Positions 22,892-31,050 of a DNA stretch of 35,455 nt are shown here, in pieces; positions within the stretch are counted from its first letter, which is position 1, and every line of letters begins with the position of its first letter. The stretch covers positions 1 to 35,455 of the forward strand of contig JBMSOD010000006.1 in assembly GCA_049422085.1 (NCBI GenBank). The letters run 5' to 3'. Under the pieces are notes generated by a model. That model saw only the letters and a list, made by a program, of their open reading frames with translations. It did no database searches and was not told the DNA's origin. The stretch comes from UBA4615 sp049422085. Its GTDB lineage: Bacteria > Pseudomonadota > Gammaproteobacteria > Burkholderiales > Burkholderiaceae_E. Position numbers and translations under genes: made by a program.

Positions 22892-24301
22892 ATGCTGGAC
22901 ATCAAAGACCTTCCCGGGCCGCGCGGACTGCCGCTGATCGGCATGCTGCATCGATGGCGACCTTCCAGGGCCCATCTGCTGTTCGAGCAGTGGGCGCACC
23001 GCCATGGTCCGATCTACCGGGTGCAGCTCGGCCCGCAGCCCATCGTGGTGGTGAGTGAGTCGAGCGCCATCCTGCAACTGCTCAAGGCCCGGCCGGAGGG
23101 CTTTCGAAGACACTTCGCCGTGCGACCGATCTTTCGGGAGATGGGCATTGACGGCCTGTTTTCGGCTGAAGCGGAAGATTGGCGGCGCCAGCGTCCTCTG
23201 GTGATGAGGGCGCTCGATCCGGAGCATCTGCGCCGGTTCTTTCCGGTGCTTGTGACCGCCACGCGTCGGCTTCATGCGCGCTGGCTCGATGCCGCCCAAG
23301 CGCATCGGACCATCGATGTGAGAAGCGATCTGACACGGTATACCGTGGACGTGACCTGCTCGCTGGCCTTCGGTACCGATGTGGCCACGCTCACCCGCGA
23401 TGATCCGGACCCCCTGCAGCGCCATCTCGATCGCATCTTTCAGGGCATGGCCCGCCGCATCAATGCGCTGTGGCCAAGCTGGCGTTATCTGAAGCTTCCC
23501 GAGGACCGTCGCATCGAGCAGTCCCTGCGCGCAGCGGGCAAGGAGGTGGAGCGTTTCATCGCTGCCGCCCGGCAGGCCATGACTGCCGACCCGAGGCGCT
23601 TTGATGCGCCGGAAAACCTGCTGCAGGCGCTTCTCGCTGCCAACGAACAGGCGCGTCTTTCGGACGCCGAGCTGCACGGCAATGTGATGACCCTGCTGCT
23701 TGCAGGCGAAGACACCACCTCGAACACGATCGCATGGGCCCTGCATCTTCTGGCCAGGCACCCGGAGCATGCGGCGCAGGCCCGGCAGGAAGCACTGTCC
23801 ATGCTTGCCCGCGAGGGTTCGCCCCAAGACCGTGTACTGACGACCTTTGAGCCAACCCGTGAACTGCCCTTCATTGAAGCGATTGTGCTCGAAGCCCTGC
23901 GACTGAAGCCGGTCGCACCCCTGAACATGTTCACCGCCCTGCAGGAGACCGAACTGCTTGGCACACGCATCGTGCCACGCACCCTGGTCTGCATCCTCAA
24001 GCGCCCTCCCGCCACCGATCCGGACCTGTGGCCCCAGGCCGAACGCTTCGATCCATCACGCTGGACCGATGCCGCGGCAAGCCAGGCCGTCAGTGGTGGC
24101 GCACGCCGCGCCTTCATGCCCTTCGGGGGCGGCCCCAGGTTCTGTCCGGGCCGCTACCTCGCCCTGCTCGAAGCCAAGATGGTGCTTGCCACGGTGCTGG
24201 CCTCTTTCGAACTCGATCCGGTGCAGCATGAAGTGCCCGAGCAGATGGGGATGACGATGCAGCCTGCCGATCTGCGCATGAAACTCAGGGCACTTGTCTG
24301 A
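22892..24301 (+). CDS. Cytochrome P450
   Basis: This 469-residue haem monooxygenase starts PGPRGLPLIG after a short N-terminus. The I-helix is LLAGEDTTSNTIAW, the ExxR motif is EALRLKP, and the haem-binding loop is FGGGPRFCPGRYLALLE with the haem-ligand Cys at residue 418. There is no reductase domain and no clear membrane anchor, so it needs a separate redox partner, and none is next to it. The substrate is not known; the overall pattern is like the bacterial CYP110/CYP4-like hydroxylases. The ATG at 22892 is chosen because it directly precedes the proline-rich start; an ATG at 22850 would add 14 residues but has its G-run too close. It stands alone, divergent from mtnA. Confidence 0.92.
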   Translation: MLDIKDLPGPRGLPLIGMLHRWRPSRAHLLFEQWAHRHGPIYRVQLGPQPIVVVSESSAILQLLKARPEGFRRHFAVRPIFREMGIDGLFSAEAEDWRRQRPLVMRALDPEHLRRFFPVLVTATRRLHARWLDAAQAHRTIDVRSDLTRYTVDVTCSLAFGTDVATLTRDDPDPLQRHLDRIFQGMARRINALWPSWRYLKLPEDRRIEQSLRAAGKEVERFIAAARQAMTADPRRFDAPENLLQALLAANEQARLSDAELHGNVMTLLLAGEDTTSNTIAWALHLLARHPEHAAQARQEALSMLAREGSPQDRVLTTFEPTRELPFIEAIVLEALRLKPVAPLNMFTALQETELLGTRIVPRTLVCILKRPPATDPDLWPQAERFDPSRWTDAAASQAVSGGARRAFMPFGGGPRFCPGRYLALLEAKMVLATVLASFELDPVQHEVPEQMGMTMQPADLRMKLRALV

Positions 24302-24336
24302 TCCACCCGGGCAAATCCGCGGGGGTCGATCTCTGA

Positions 24337-24945
24337 TCAGGCCGGAATGAACCGTCCGATCACAGCCGGAGGCTGGGCGTGATGGCCGGGCTCGATGATC
24401 AGGACCTCGCCCGAGGCAGGCCACACTCCGGTCAGTCCGGTGATCACCACCTGATGCGTCACCCAGGCCACAGTGCGGCCTGGACGCAGTGCCTGCAGCG
24501 CCTCGCGCAGAAGGGCCAGTTGCGATGGGCCCTGCTCCCTTGCATCAAAGAAGGAGTCCAACGGTGGCCATCCCTCCACCTGGCCGAACGCGATCTGCGC
24601 GGTCTCCAGGCAGCGGCACCAACGGCTTGAGCGCACTTCGTCAAAACGCAGTTTCGCTGCCTGCACCATCGCAGCCAGCGCCCGGGCCTGAGCGCGCCCG
24701 TCTGGCCCGAGGTTGCGCTGCGTGGCGCAGTCATCGAGCCGGTAACCGGGCGGGTCACCCGTGCCCGCAACAGTCTGCGCGTGCCGCATGATCAGCAGGC
24801 GCGCGCGCGTGCTACCGGTCAGCCAGTGACGCAACTGCCCGGGCTCGACCGCCCCGGACGATCCGGCGCCGAGCAATGCGGTTGTCGCGACGCATGACAG
24901 CCCTGCGGCATTGAGAAACCGCCGCCGGTCGATCGGACGACTCAT
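24337..24945 (-). CDS. Tat-exported histidine phosphatase family protein
   Basis: This 202-residue protein begins MSRPIDRRRFLNAAGLSCVA, a twin-arginine signal (RRRFLN) with a hydrophobic core ending near residue 33, so export in folded form is likely. The mature part is a histidine phosphatase domain: Arg54-His55 in LLIMRHAQT, SSRWCRCLETA and VTHQVVITGL. Family members remove phosphate from small molecules or proteins through a phosphohistidine. The C-terminal lobe is short, so it resembles the small SixA-like or periplasmic members. The start overlaps the S4-domain gene by four bases (ATGA). The function of the pair is unknown. Confidence 0.85.
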   Translation of the reverse strand: MSRPIDRRRFLNAAGLSCVATTALLGAGSSGAVEPGQLRHWLTGSTRARLLIMRHAQTVAGTGDPPGYRLDDCATQRNLGPDGRAQARALAAMVQAAKLRFDEVRSSRWCRCLETAQIAFGQVEGWPPLDSFFDAREQGPSQLALLREALQALRPGRTVAWVTHQVVITGLTGVWPASGEVLIIEPGHHAQPPAVIGRFIPA

Positions 24946-25343
24946 GCCCGTCTGCCTTCGCGGGTTTTGTCGAGGTGTCTGCGGTCACGCTTGGTAGGCC
25001 GGCCGACAATCTCTTGCGCAGGTTCGGCAAACAGGCGGCGCTTCTCGCGCGCCGCCTCCCGCTGCACCATGCTTTCGGGGGTTTCCTGATAGAGGGTCTG
25101 AGCCACGGGCGCCGGCCCACGCGTCTCGGACAGGGCCTGCACGATCACCACCCGCTCGATTGCATCAGCCCGCAGGCTGACGCGCTCGCCCACCCGAAGC
25201 AGACGGGCTGTCTTGACCCGTTCGTCGTTGACCCGGACGCGCCCCTGTTCGATGGCGTCCTGCGCGAGGCTTCGTGTCTTGAAAAAACGCGCAGCCCAGA
25301 GCCATTTGTCCAGGCGGACCGGTGAGTCGGACAGACTGCTCAT
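24942..25343 (-). CDS. hslR: S4-domain RNA-binding protein, Hsp15-like
   Basis: This 133-residue protein has an S4 RNA-binding domain: VRLDKWLWAARFFKTRSLAQ, IEQGRVRVNDERVK and VGERVSL. The tail is basic and rich in Arg, Lys and Glu. This is the layout of heat-shock protein 15 (HslR), which binds free 50S subunits carrying nascent chains and helps recycle them. The ATG at 25343 is preceded by GAG about six bases upstream; the longer frame to 25496 covers the intergenic stretch and amidase end. It precedes the exported histidine phosphatase in one transcript. Confidence 0.92.
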   Translation of the reverse strand: MSSLSDSPVRLDKWLWAARFFKTRSLAQDAIEQGRVRVNDERVKTARLLRVGERVSLRADAIERVVIVQALSETRGPAPVAQTLYQETPESMVQREAAREKRRLFAEPAQEIVGRPTKRDRRHLDKTREGRRA

Positions 25344-25407
25344 GTCATCTCGCTGCCGGATGGGAATGAAATGCGCGCATCGGTCATTGTAGGCAGACCG
25401 CTCCTGA

Positions 25408-26811
25408 TCAGCGCGATGCGATCGCAGGCCAGGCCCGCTGCGTCGGACGCAACTGCTCGACCGCCCGGGCCAGTCGCATGACGCCCAGATCGTCAAAGCG
25501 TTGTCCGATCAATTGCACGCCGACCGGCAAGCCCTCTTCGGTGTGGTGCCAGTTGATCGATGCCGCCGGTTGCTCGCTCATGTTGAAGGCGACCGTGTAG
25601 GCAATATGCTCAAGCGCCCGGTGCGGATCATCGGTCGGCCCATGCGCCTCGGCGCTGTAACAGAGCACAGGCGCTGTTGGCGCCAGAACATAGTCAAAGG
25701 CACCGATCGCCTGCACGGCTGCCTCACGCATGGCCATGAGTGCGCCCCAGGCACCCATCACCTCGGAACCGCTGAAGGCATTGGCCCGCCAGGTGGCCCA
25801 TTCAACAATGTAGGGCAAGAGGCGCGCGCGCTGCTGCGCGGTCATGGCGGCGACATCGCGCTGCGAACGGGCCTCCAGAAACTTGCACACCCCATCGAGC
25901 AGCTCCGGACTCATGAAGGTGCGCATGGGCGTCACCAGGGCGCCCTGCGCTTGAAGTGCTCCTGCGGCCTGCAGGACGGCCTCGCGAACCGGTGTTTCCA
26001 GAGGCAGTCCGGCACCGGCCTCGACCCAGAGTCCGACACGCAGACCCTTGAGCGACAGGCCCTCCAGTGCAGCCGCATAGTCGTGCTGATGCGGGGGCAG
26101 GCTCATCCAGTCACGCAGGTCGGGCTGGCTGATGACCTGCATGAGCATCGCCGCGTCCGTGACAGTACGGGTCATCGGCCCGGCCACGCGACCCACATAA
26201 GGCGGATTGATGGGCACTCGGCCGAGACTGGGCTTGAGCCCGAACAGTCCGCAATGATGGGCAGGCAGCCGGATGGATCCGCCAATGTCGGTACCCACAT
26301 GCAGCGGGCCATAGCCAGCCGCACCGGCCGCACCGGCACCCGAGGACGACCCGGCCGGATTGAGATCGAGCCGCCAGGGATTGCGTGTCGTTCCGTGAAA
26401 CGACGACCGGCCCGATGAAAGCATGCCCAGGTCAGGCATGGTGGTCTTGCCCAGCAGGACGCAACCGGCTTCTTTCACCCGGGCGGCCACGGGGGAGTCT
26501 TCGGTCATGGTGACCGGCTCGGCCGCGGCACTTCCGATGGGCGCAGGATCACCCTCGGTGTAGAGGTTCTCCTTGATCGTGATGGGAACGCCATCGAGCG
26601 GACCGCGGGTCTGCCCCGATTGCCATCGCTGCTCGCTCTGTCGGGCAGCGTCCAGGGCCGCCTCGCGATGCACTCGGTACATCGCATTGATCCTGGGCTC
26701 CCAGGCATCGATCCGCGCCAGGACCGCCCGGGTGACTTCGACCGGGGACAGCTTGCGTGCGGCATAGGCCTGGGAGAGTTCTTGTGCACTGAGGTCGGGC
26801 AGCTCGGCCAT
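25408..26811 (-). CDS. Amidase signature family hydrolase
   Basis: This 467-residue amidase has the Ser-cisSer-Lys triad: Lys80 in GVPITIKEN, Ser155 or Ser156 in NPAGSSSGAG and Ser179 in VGTDIGGSIRLPA. The C-terminal EQPAASINWHHTEEGLPVGVQLIG is typical. Such enzymes hydrolyse amides to acids and ammonia; the family also includes GatA, but the neighbours and termini here do not suggest GatCAB. GGAGTG lies a few bases before the ATG at 26811. The start is divergent from the lipoprotein gene, and the gene runs toward hslR with a 64-base gap. The substrate is unknown. Confidence 0.92.
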   Translation of the reverse strand: MAELPDLSAQELSQAYAARKLSPVEVTRAVLARIDAWEPRINAMYRVHREAALDAARQSEQRWQSGQTRGPLDGVPITIKENLYTEGDPAPIGSAAAEPVTMTEDSPVAARVKEAGCVLLGKTTMPDLGMLSSGRSSFHGTTRNPWRLDLNPAGSSSGAGAAGAAGYGPLHVGTDIGGSIRLPAHHCGLFGLKPSLGRVPINPPYVGRVAGPMTRTVTDAAMLMQVISQPDLRDWMSLPPHQHDYAAALEGLSLKGLRVGLWVEAGAGLPLETPVREAVLQAAGALQAQGALVTPMRTFMSPELLDGVCKFLEARSQRDVAAMTAQQRARLLPYIVEWATWRANAFSGSEVMGAWGALMAMREAAVQAIGAFDYVLAPTAPVLCYSAEAHGPTDDPHRALEHIAYTVAFNMSEQPAASINWHHTEEGLPVGVQLIGQRFDDLGVMRLARAVEQLRPTQRAWPAIASR

Positions 26812-26902
26812 GCATCACTCCGGATCTTGACGAGGCCTCAGCATACGACGCCCCGCAGGGCTACACTTGCGGACGATGCCACTTCTTCGATCGAGGCCCA
26901 TC

Positions 26903-27352
26903 ATGACCCTGTCGTTCACTTCATTCCTCCCTCAAGCACGGGGCCTCATCGGCCGTGTGCTTGTCCTGCTCGCCGCGTTCTCGATGGTGGCCTGCGCGGT
27001 CAGTCCGCCCGGTGCAGGGCTGACGGGGACAGGCCAGGTGCTCGCGATCCAGGAACACCGTCAGGTCGATCAGACCACCTCGGCCGCATCGCAGGTGGGA
27101 GGCGCGTTTCTGGGTGCCGCGATCGGCAGCATGTTTGGAGGCGGGCGCGGTCGGGGCATCATGACCGGTGTCGGTGCTGCCGCAGGCAGCGTGGGTGGCG
27201 CGGCAGCGGCTCAGCAGAACGCCACGCTGGTCTGGGACATCACCATCCGCTTTGACGATGGGATCGATCGCACCCTGCGGGTCAGTCAGCTGCCCTCGGT
27301 GAGGCCGGGTCAGCGGGTACGGGTGTACAACGGCGCGGTGCTGCCCTACTGA
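26903..27352 (+). CDS. Glycine-zipper outer-membrane lipoprotein
   Basis: This 149-residue predicted lipoprotein has a long signal peptide ending in SMVAC, with the lipidated cysteine at position 31 and no Asp after it, so it probably goes to the outer membrane. A glycine zipper follows (GGAFLGAAIGSMFGGGRGRG and more to VGGAAAAQQ), like the Rickettsia 17 kDa surface antigen and SlyB/PcpY. The C-terminal domain (WDITIRFDDGIDRTL, LPSVRPGQRVRVYNGAVLPY) matches the same family. I chose the ATG at 26903 because GAGG lies just upstream; ATG at 26876 is possible. A structural or envelope-integrity role is likely but unproven. Confidence 0.88.
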   Translation: MTLSFTSFLPQARGLIGRVLVLLAAFSMVACAVSPPGAGLTGTGQVLAIQEHRQVDQTTSAASQVGGAFLGAAIGSMFGGGRGRGIMTGVGAAAGSVGGAAAAQQNATLVWDITIRFDDGIDRTLRVSQLPSVRPGQRVRVYNGAVLPY

Positions 27353-27368
27353 GAGTCCAGACGCAAAA

Positions 27369-27401
27369 CGACCGCCACCGGGTTGCCCCGATAGGCGGTC
27401 G
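27369..27401 (+). terminator. Hairpin after the lipoprotein gene
   Basis: CGACCGCC (27369-27376) and GGCGGTCG (27394-27401) pair perfectly, and the loop holds a second stem CGGG/CCCG (27379-27382 and 27387-27390). It starts 17 bases after the lipoprotein stop and lies before the end of the convergent cold-shock gene. There is no U-run. Confidence 0.45.
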
Positions 27402-27471
27402 CCGTGAAGACATCGACCTGCGCGAAGGAGCGCAGCACGATGTTCAGCCGATCATGAATCGATCAGATGGA

Positions 27472-27681
27472 TCAGATGGGCTTGATGCGGCTGGCCTGAG
27501 GACCTTTCTGGCCCTGGGTCACTTCAAACTCCACGCGCTGATTTTCGGCCAGGGTACGGAAACCCTTGGCATCGATCTGGCTGAAGTGGGCGAAGAGGTC
27601 TTCGCCGCCGTTGTCGGGCTTGATGAAACCGAAGCCCTTGGACTCATTGAACCACTTAACGATACCGGTCTGGGTAGACAT
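27472..27681 (-). CDS. CspA-family cold-shock protein
   Basis: This is a complete 69-residue cold-shock domain protein. RNP1 is KGFGFI (15-20) and RNP2 is DLFAHFS (28-34), both of which bind single-stranded RNA or DNA; such proteins melt RNA secondary structure, mainly after a temperature drop or in stationary phase. The ATG at 27681 has AAGGAA about 12 bases upstream; an upstream ATG at 27720 would add 13 residues absent from the family. The upstream DNA holds two hairpins, one followed by a U-run, as expected for a gene regulated through its leader. The RNP2 variant FAHF instead of FVHF is frequent in beta-proteobacteria. Confidence 0.95.
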   Translation of the reverse strand: MSTQTGIVKWFNESKGFGFIKPDNGGEDLFAHFSQIDAKGFRTLAENQRVEFEVTQGQKGPQASRIKPI

Positions 27682-27700
27682 ATTGATGCTGTTCCTTGAA

Positions 27701-27722
27701 AGGGAAAAGGGTGCGAACACCC
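27701..27722 (-). promoter_or_regulatory. Terminator-like hairpin in the cold-shock gene leader
   Basis: On the minus strand GGGTG pairs with CACCC around a TTCG tetraloop (27709-27722), and the next bases are TTTTCCC. It lies about 28 bases before the start codon and just ahead of the ribosome binding site. It resembles a small intrinsic terminator and could act as an attenuator or temperature-sensitive element. Confidence 0.45.
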
Positions 27723-27771
27723 GGGGTGACGCCCTGAATCAAGGAAAAGACACTCTGGAACCGAATACAGT

Positions 27772-27792
27772 GGGCAGGACTCGTGCCTGCCC
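27772..27792 (-). promoter_or_regulatory. Second hairpin in the cold-shock leader region
   Basis: Seven-base perfect arms GGGCAGG and CCTGCCC (27772-27778, 27786-27792) flank a seven-base loop. It lies 91 bases before the cold-shock start. Whether it is transcribed depends on the promoter, which I could not locate. Confidence 0.4.
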
Positions 27793-27913
27793 GTCTGACC
27801 CTATCGCTGTGACCGATGACTTGATGCGCGAGCGGGCGCAGTGTACCCCAGTTCGGTCTGAGGTCTTGGGATCGTGGGGCCGACGCGACATTCGCTGACG
27901 CGATGCCGGGCAT

Positions 27914-27929
27914 CCGGGCATGCGCCCGG
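27914..27929. terminator. GC hairpin after the MFS gene
   Basis: CCGGGC (27914-27919) pairs with GCCCGG (27924-27929) around a four-base loop, 8 bases beyond the stop of the minus-strand transporter. No U-run follows, so a weak terminator or a transcript-protecting hairpin is suggested. From here to 27793 I see no gene. Confidence 0.4.
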
Positions 27930-27937
27930 GAAACCGC

Positions 27938-29167
27938 TCAGGCCGCCTGCGCCGCCTGCCAGCGGGCGCTGGGCCGGGTGTTCATGGTGAGCTGGAAGGC
28001 CCCGGCGATCAGTCCGATGAGCACGGCAGCCTGCCAGGCACGATCGTAGGAGCCGATGGCCTGGTAGATGACGCCGCCGCCCCAGGCGCCCAGGAAGGAG
28101 CCGATCTGGTGACTGAAAAAGGCGACTCCGGTGAGTGTGGCCATGAACTTCAGGCCGAACAGCTGGACCACCAGGCCATTGACCAGGGGCACCACGCCCA
28201 GCCAGAGCGTGCCCATGGCGGCCGCAAAAACCAGGGTGTTGAACGGCGTCGGCGGGATGAGAAAGTAGGCCGTGATGATTGCCGAGCGAAGCAGGTAGAT
28301 CCCGCCAAGGAGCAGGTGACGGGGATAGCGCCCTCCCAGCCAGCCAAACAGATAGGACCCGAACACATTGAACAGTCCGATGAGCGCAAGTGCGCTCGCG
28401 GTCACCGAGGGGTCGATGCCACAGAGATCGAGATAGCTTGGCAGGTGGGTGGTCAGGAAGACCAGTTGCAGGCCGCAGACAAAAAAAGCGATCGCCAGCG
28501 TGACATAGCCGGTGTGGCCGAAGGCCTCCTTGAGCGCATCGCTCAGGGTCTGCCGGCTGTCCTCGCGTTCGACCTCGACCTGATCGGCGCCACCCGCAGC
28601 CAGTGCCGCCGGGATCATGACCACCGCCAGCGCGCAGAAGGCCATCACCGCGAGGGTCCAGCCGCCCAGCGCAATCATGGACTGGGCCAGCGGGGAGGCG
28701 AGAACCAGACCCAGCGAGCCGGCCGCCGAGACCGCGCCCATGGCCACACTGCGCCTGGCGGGCGTGACCGCACGGGCGGTGACATTCATGGCCAGATTGG
28801 AAGCAGTGCAGGACAGGGCCACCCCGACACACACCCCGATCCCCAGCGTGATCATCCAGGCCGCGCTGGCCTGCGAGGTGATGATCAGACCGGCCAGATA
28901 GACCAGCACCCCCAGCAGGGCGACCGGTCGCGCGCCGAAGCGGTCGACCAGCGCACCGGTGAAGGGCTGGGTGACCCCCCAGACCATGTTCTGGATGGCG
29001 ATGGCCAGGGAATAGTCGGATGCGGTGATGCCCAGATCACGGACCACATGCGGTTGCAGCAAGCCCATGCTCTGGCGCATGCCCATGGCCAGACTGAGCA
29101 TGACCGCCGCGCCCCCCAGGATGGTGAGCGACTGCGCCCGCGTGAGTTCATGAACCTTGCGTTTCAT
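27938..29167 (-). CDS. MFS transporter
   Basis: This 409-residue major facilitator protein has about twelve hydrophobic segments. The N-terminus MKRKVHELTRAQSLTILGGAA leads into the first helix; the loop FTGALVDRFGARPVALLG is the MFS motif A. The second half has LFGWLGGRYPRHLLLGG. It resembles the oxalate/formate antiporter or monocarboxylate group, so an organic acid is a reasonable guess. The ATG at 29167 is preferred to the longer frame up to 29572, which is antisense to the dioxygenase gene. It is divergent from the TauD-like gene, 73 bases apart, and could import its substrate. Confidence 0.9.
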   Translation of the reverse strand: MKRKVHELTRAQSLTILGGAAVMLSLAMGMRQSMGLLQPHVVRDLGITASDYSLAIAIQNMVWGVTQPFTGALVDRFGARPVALLGVLVYLAGLIITSQASAAWMITLGIGVCVGVALSCTASNLAMNVTARAVTPARRSVAMGAVSAAGSLGLVLASPLAQSMIALGGWTLAVMAFCALAVVMIPAALAAGGADQVEVEREDSRQTLSDALKEAFGHTGYVTLAIAFFVCGLQLVFLTTHLPSYLDLCGIDPSVTASALALIGLFNVFGSYLFGWLGGRYPRHLLLGGIYLLRSAIITAYFLIPPTPFNTLVFAAAMGTLWLGVVPLVNGLVVQLFGLKFMATLTGVAFFSHQIGSFLGAWGGGVIYQAIGSYDRAWQAAVLIGLIAGAFQLTMNTRPSARWQAAQAA

Positions 29168-29193
29168 GGAGCGGATGATCTCACGGCGCTGGC

Positions 29194-29199
29194 TATACT
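29194..29199 (+). promoter_or_regulatory. Possible -10 box for the TauD-like gene
   Basis: TATACT lies 41 bases before the start codon on the plus strand, so transcription would start near 29206. The -35 position is not well conserved. It is the best-looking -10 in this divergent region. Confidence 0.4.
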
Positions 29200-29240
29200 G
29201 ATTCCGACAACACGGTTCCGAACCCGACCCGGAGACGCGC

Positions 29241-30098
29241 ATGAACGCGCCATCAGACGACTCTTCAACCCCCTGGACGGTGCGGCGTATCGCCGGCGCG
29301 CTGGGCGCCGAAGTGCTCGACATCGATCTGAGCCGCGCGCTCACGCCCGCAGAATCGGCTGCACTGCGAGCGCTCTGGCTCAAGCACAAGGTGCTTTTCT
29401 TTCGCGACCAGCATCTCGATGCCGAGCAGTACATGGCCTTCGCGCGCAGCATCGGTACGCCGGTCGAGTATCCCTTCGTCAAGGGACTCCCCGGGTTTCC
29501 AGAGATCATCGAGGTCAAGAAGCTCGAACACGAGACCGTCAATTTCGGTGGCATCTGGCATTCCGACACCACCTATCTGGAGTGCCCGCCCATGGCCTCG
29601 ATGCTGCTCGCACGCGAGGTGCCTCCCTGGGGTGGGGACACGCTGTTTGCCGACATGCAGGCGGCCTACGAAGCCCTGTCACCCGGCCTGCGGGCAGTGC
29701 TCGATGGGCTGAAGGCGGTGAGTTCGTCGGCCAAGGCCGACGTGTCCAAAACGCGCGAAGACCGCATCCGGTCCGATGGCCGGGACGATGCGAAAAAAAT
29801 CTACGCGGCCGAGCATCCGGTGGTGCGCACCCATCCCGAGACCGGCAAGCGCGCCCTCTTCGTCAATGTCGCGCATACCGAACGCTTCGTGGGCTGGACG
29901 GTCGAGGAATCGGCCCCGTTGCTGGCCATGCTCTGCGCGCATCTGACCCGTCCTGAATTCACCTGCCGTTTCAGCTGGGCGGCTGGCTCGCTGGCGCTGT
30001 GGGACAACCGCTGGACCCAGCACAACCCGATCAACGACTATCACGGCTTCCGGCGCATCATGCACAGGATCACCCTGCAGGGTGACCGGCCGGCCTGA
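29241..30098 (+). CDS. TauD/TfdA family 2-oxoglutarate-dependent dioxygenase
   Basis: This 285-residue non-haem iron dioxygenase couples oxidation of a substrate to the decarboxylation of 2-oxoglutarate. The iron ligands are His107 and Asp109 in GIWHSDTTYLE and His261 in DNRWTQHNPINDY; Arg276 in IMHRITLQG binds the 2-oxoglutarate carboxylate, at the same spacing as in TauD. GGAG lies six bases upstream of the ATG at 29241. Family members act on taurine, 2,4-D, alkyl sulfates and other small acids; the actual substrate here is not known. The divergent MFS transporter may supply it. The convergent citrate-synthase-like gene ends 40 bases downstream. Confidence 0.93.
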   Translation: MNAPSDDSSTPWTVRRIAGALGAEVLDIDLSRALTPAESAALRALWLKHKVLFFRDQHLDAEQYMAFARSIGTPVEYPFVKGLPGFPEIIEVKKLEHETVNFGGIWHSDTTYLECPPMASMLLAREVPPWGGDTLFADMQAAYEALSPGLRAVLDGLKAVSSSAKADVSKTREDRIRSDGRDDAKKIYAAEHPVVRTHPETGKRALFVNVAHTERFVGWTVEESAPLLAMLCAHLTRPEFTCRFSWAAGSLALWDNRWTQHNPINDYHGFRRIMHRITLQGDRPA

Positions 30099-30138
30099 AG
30101 CACCCGCGCGAACGGAGTTGCCCGATCTCGGCGCCTTG

Positions 30139-30927
30139 TCAGGAGCCGGACTTGTGGTCGGGCTTGCTGCCGGTATACGCAATCCCGTGTTCGACGGTAT
30201 CCCAGATGAACCTCGCTGCCGGCTGTTCACGCTCCTCCAGGATGTGACCCACCAGCCCAGCCGCACGGCTGACCACGGCGATACCTCGCATCACCACCTG
30301 CGGCACACCAATCTCGCCCAACACGGCGGCGATGGCCCCCGTGGCATTGATGGTGATATGCCGCCCGTAGACCCGGTCGACTTCTGCAGACAGCGCCTTG
30401 AGTGCGGCAATGTGCCTTCCGGGCACGCCCTCGCGCGCGGCCAGTTCGAACAGCCGGGCCGGACGCGGGTCATCGGGCTTGTGATACGGATGCCCAAAAC
30501 CATGCAGGGGTTTGCGCTGCTCCCGAAAGCGGGTGGCAATGGCGGCGGCTCGGGCCTGCACGCCCTCGGGGGCTTGGAGCATTTCGTCGATCAGCACCGC
30601 GCAACCCTCCATGGTGCCAATGAAGGTACTGCCCACGCCCAGCAGGCCCGCTGCCACGGCCGATTGAAGGGCTTCGGGCGCGGAGTCGTAGATCAGACGG
30701 GTCACGATCGCACTGGGCGTGAACCCATGCTCCATGAGCGTGACCAGGACTGCATCGAGCAGGACGGTCTGACTGCGGGTTGGCTTCTGGCCGGTCAGCT
30801 GAAAGAGCATCATCTCGGTGAAACTGAGCTCGCCCATCAGGTCATGGACCAGACTCTTGCCTCGGATGGTGATGCTGGTTTCGTCAGCGGTACAGATGGC
30901 GGTGGTCGGGGCGGGACGCGCGTTCAT
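30139..30927 (-). CDS. Short citrate-synthase-family protein (citryl-CoA lyase-like)
   Basis: This 262-residue protein matches only the catalytic portion of the citrate synthase family and is about 60% of normal length. His146 and the following acid residues in GFGHPYHKPDDPR correspond to the GFGHRVYKxxDPR active-site loop. The region that carries the first catalytic His in citrate synthase (HGGA) reads GVGSTFIGTMEG here, so that His is missing. Small homologues of this size are annotated as citryl-CoA lyase or citrate synthase-like. A lyase or condensing role on a CoA thioester fits the divergent CoA-transferase, but no activity can be assigned. AAGGAA lies about seven bases upstream of the ATG. 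Confidence 0.82.
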   Translation of the reverse strand: MNARPAPTTAICTADETSITIRGKSLVHDLMGELSFTEMMLFQLTGQKPTRSQTVLLDAVLVTLMEHGFTPSAIVTRLIYDSAPEALQSAVAAGLLGVGSTFIGTMEGCAVLIDEMLQAPEGVQARAAAIATRFREQRKPLHGFGHPYHKPDDPRPARLFELAAREGVPGRHIAALKALSAEVDRVYGRHITINATGAIAAVLGEIGVPQVVMRGIAVVSRAAGLVGHILEEREQPAARFIWDTVEHGIAYTGSKPDHKSGS

Positions 30928-31050
30928 GCGGGCGATTCCTTCGATGCACGACAGGTTCAGAGGCAGGGATTCGGGGTCGACCCTCGCTGGCCAGTGGCCT
31001 GATCCAGAACCCCGGATTCAATTCATTCTCACACAGCACGGAGGCCCTTC

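Noticed and set aside
26827..26867. Promoter TTGACG/TACACT before the lipoprotein gene
   Set aside because: The two hexamers are 29 bases apart, too far for a sigma-70 promoter.
27920..29956. 678-residue open frame on the plus strand
   Set aside because: It is antisense to the MFS gene and runs out of frame through the dioxygenase gene; composition is rich in Gly, Arg, Asp and His as in shadow frames.
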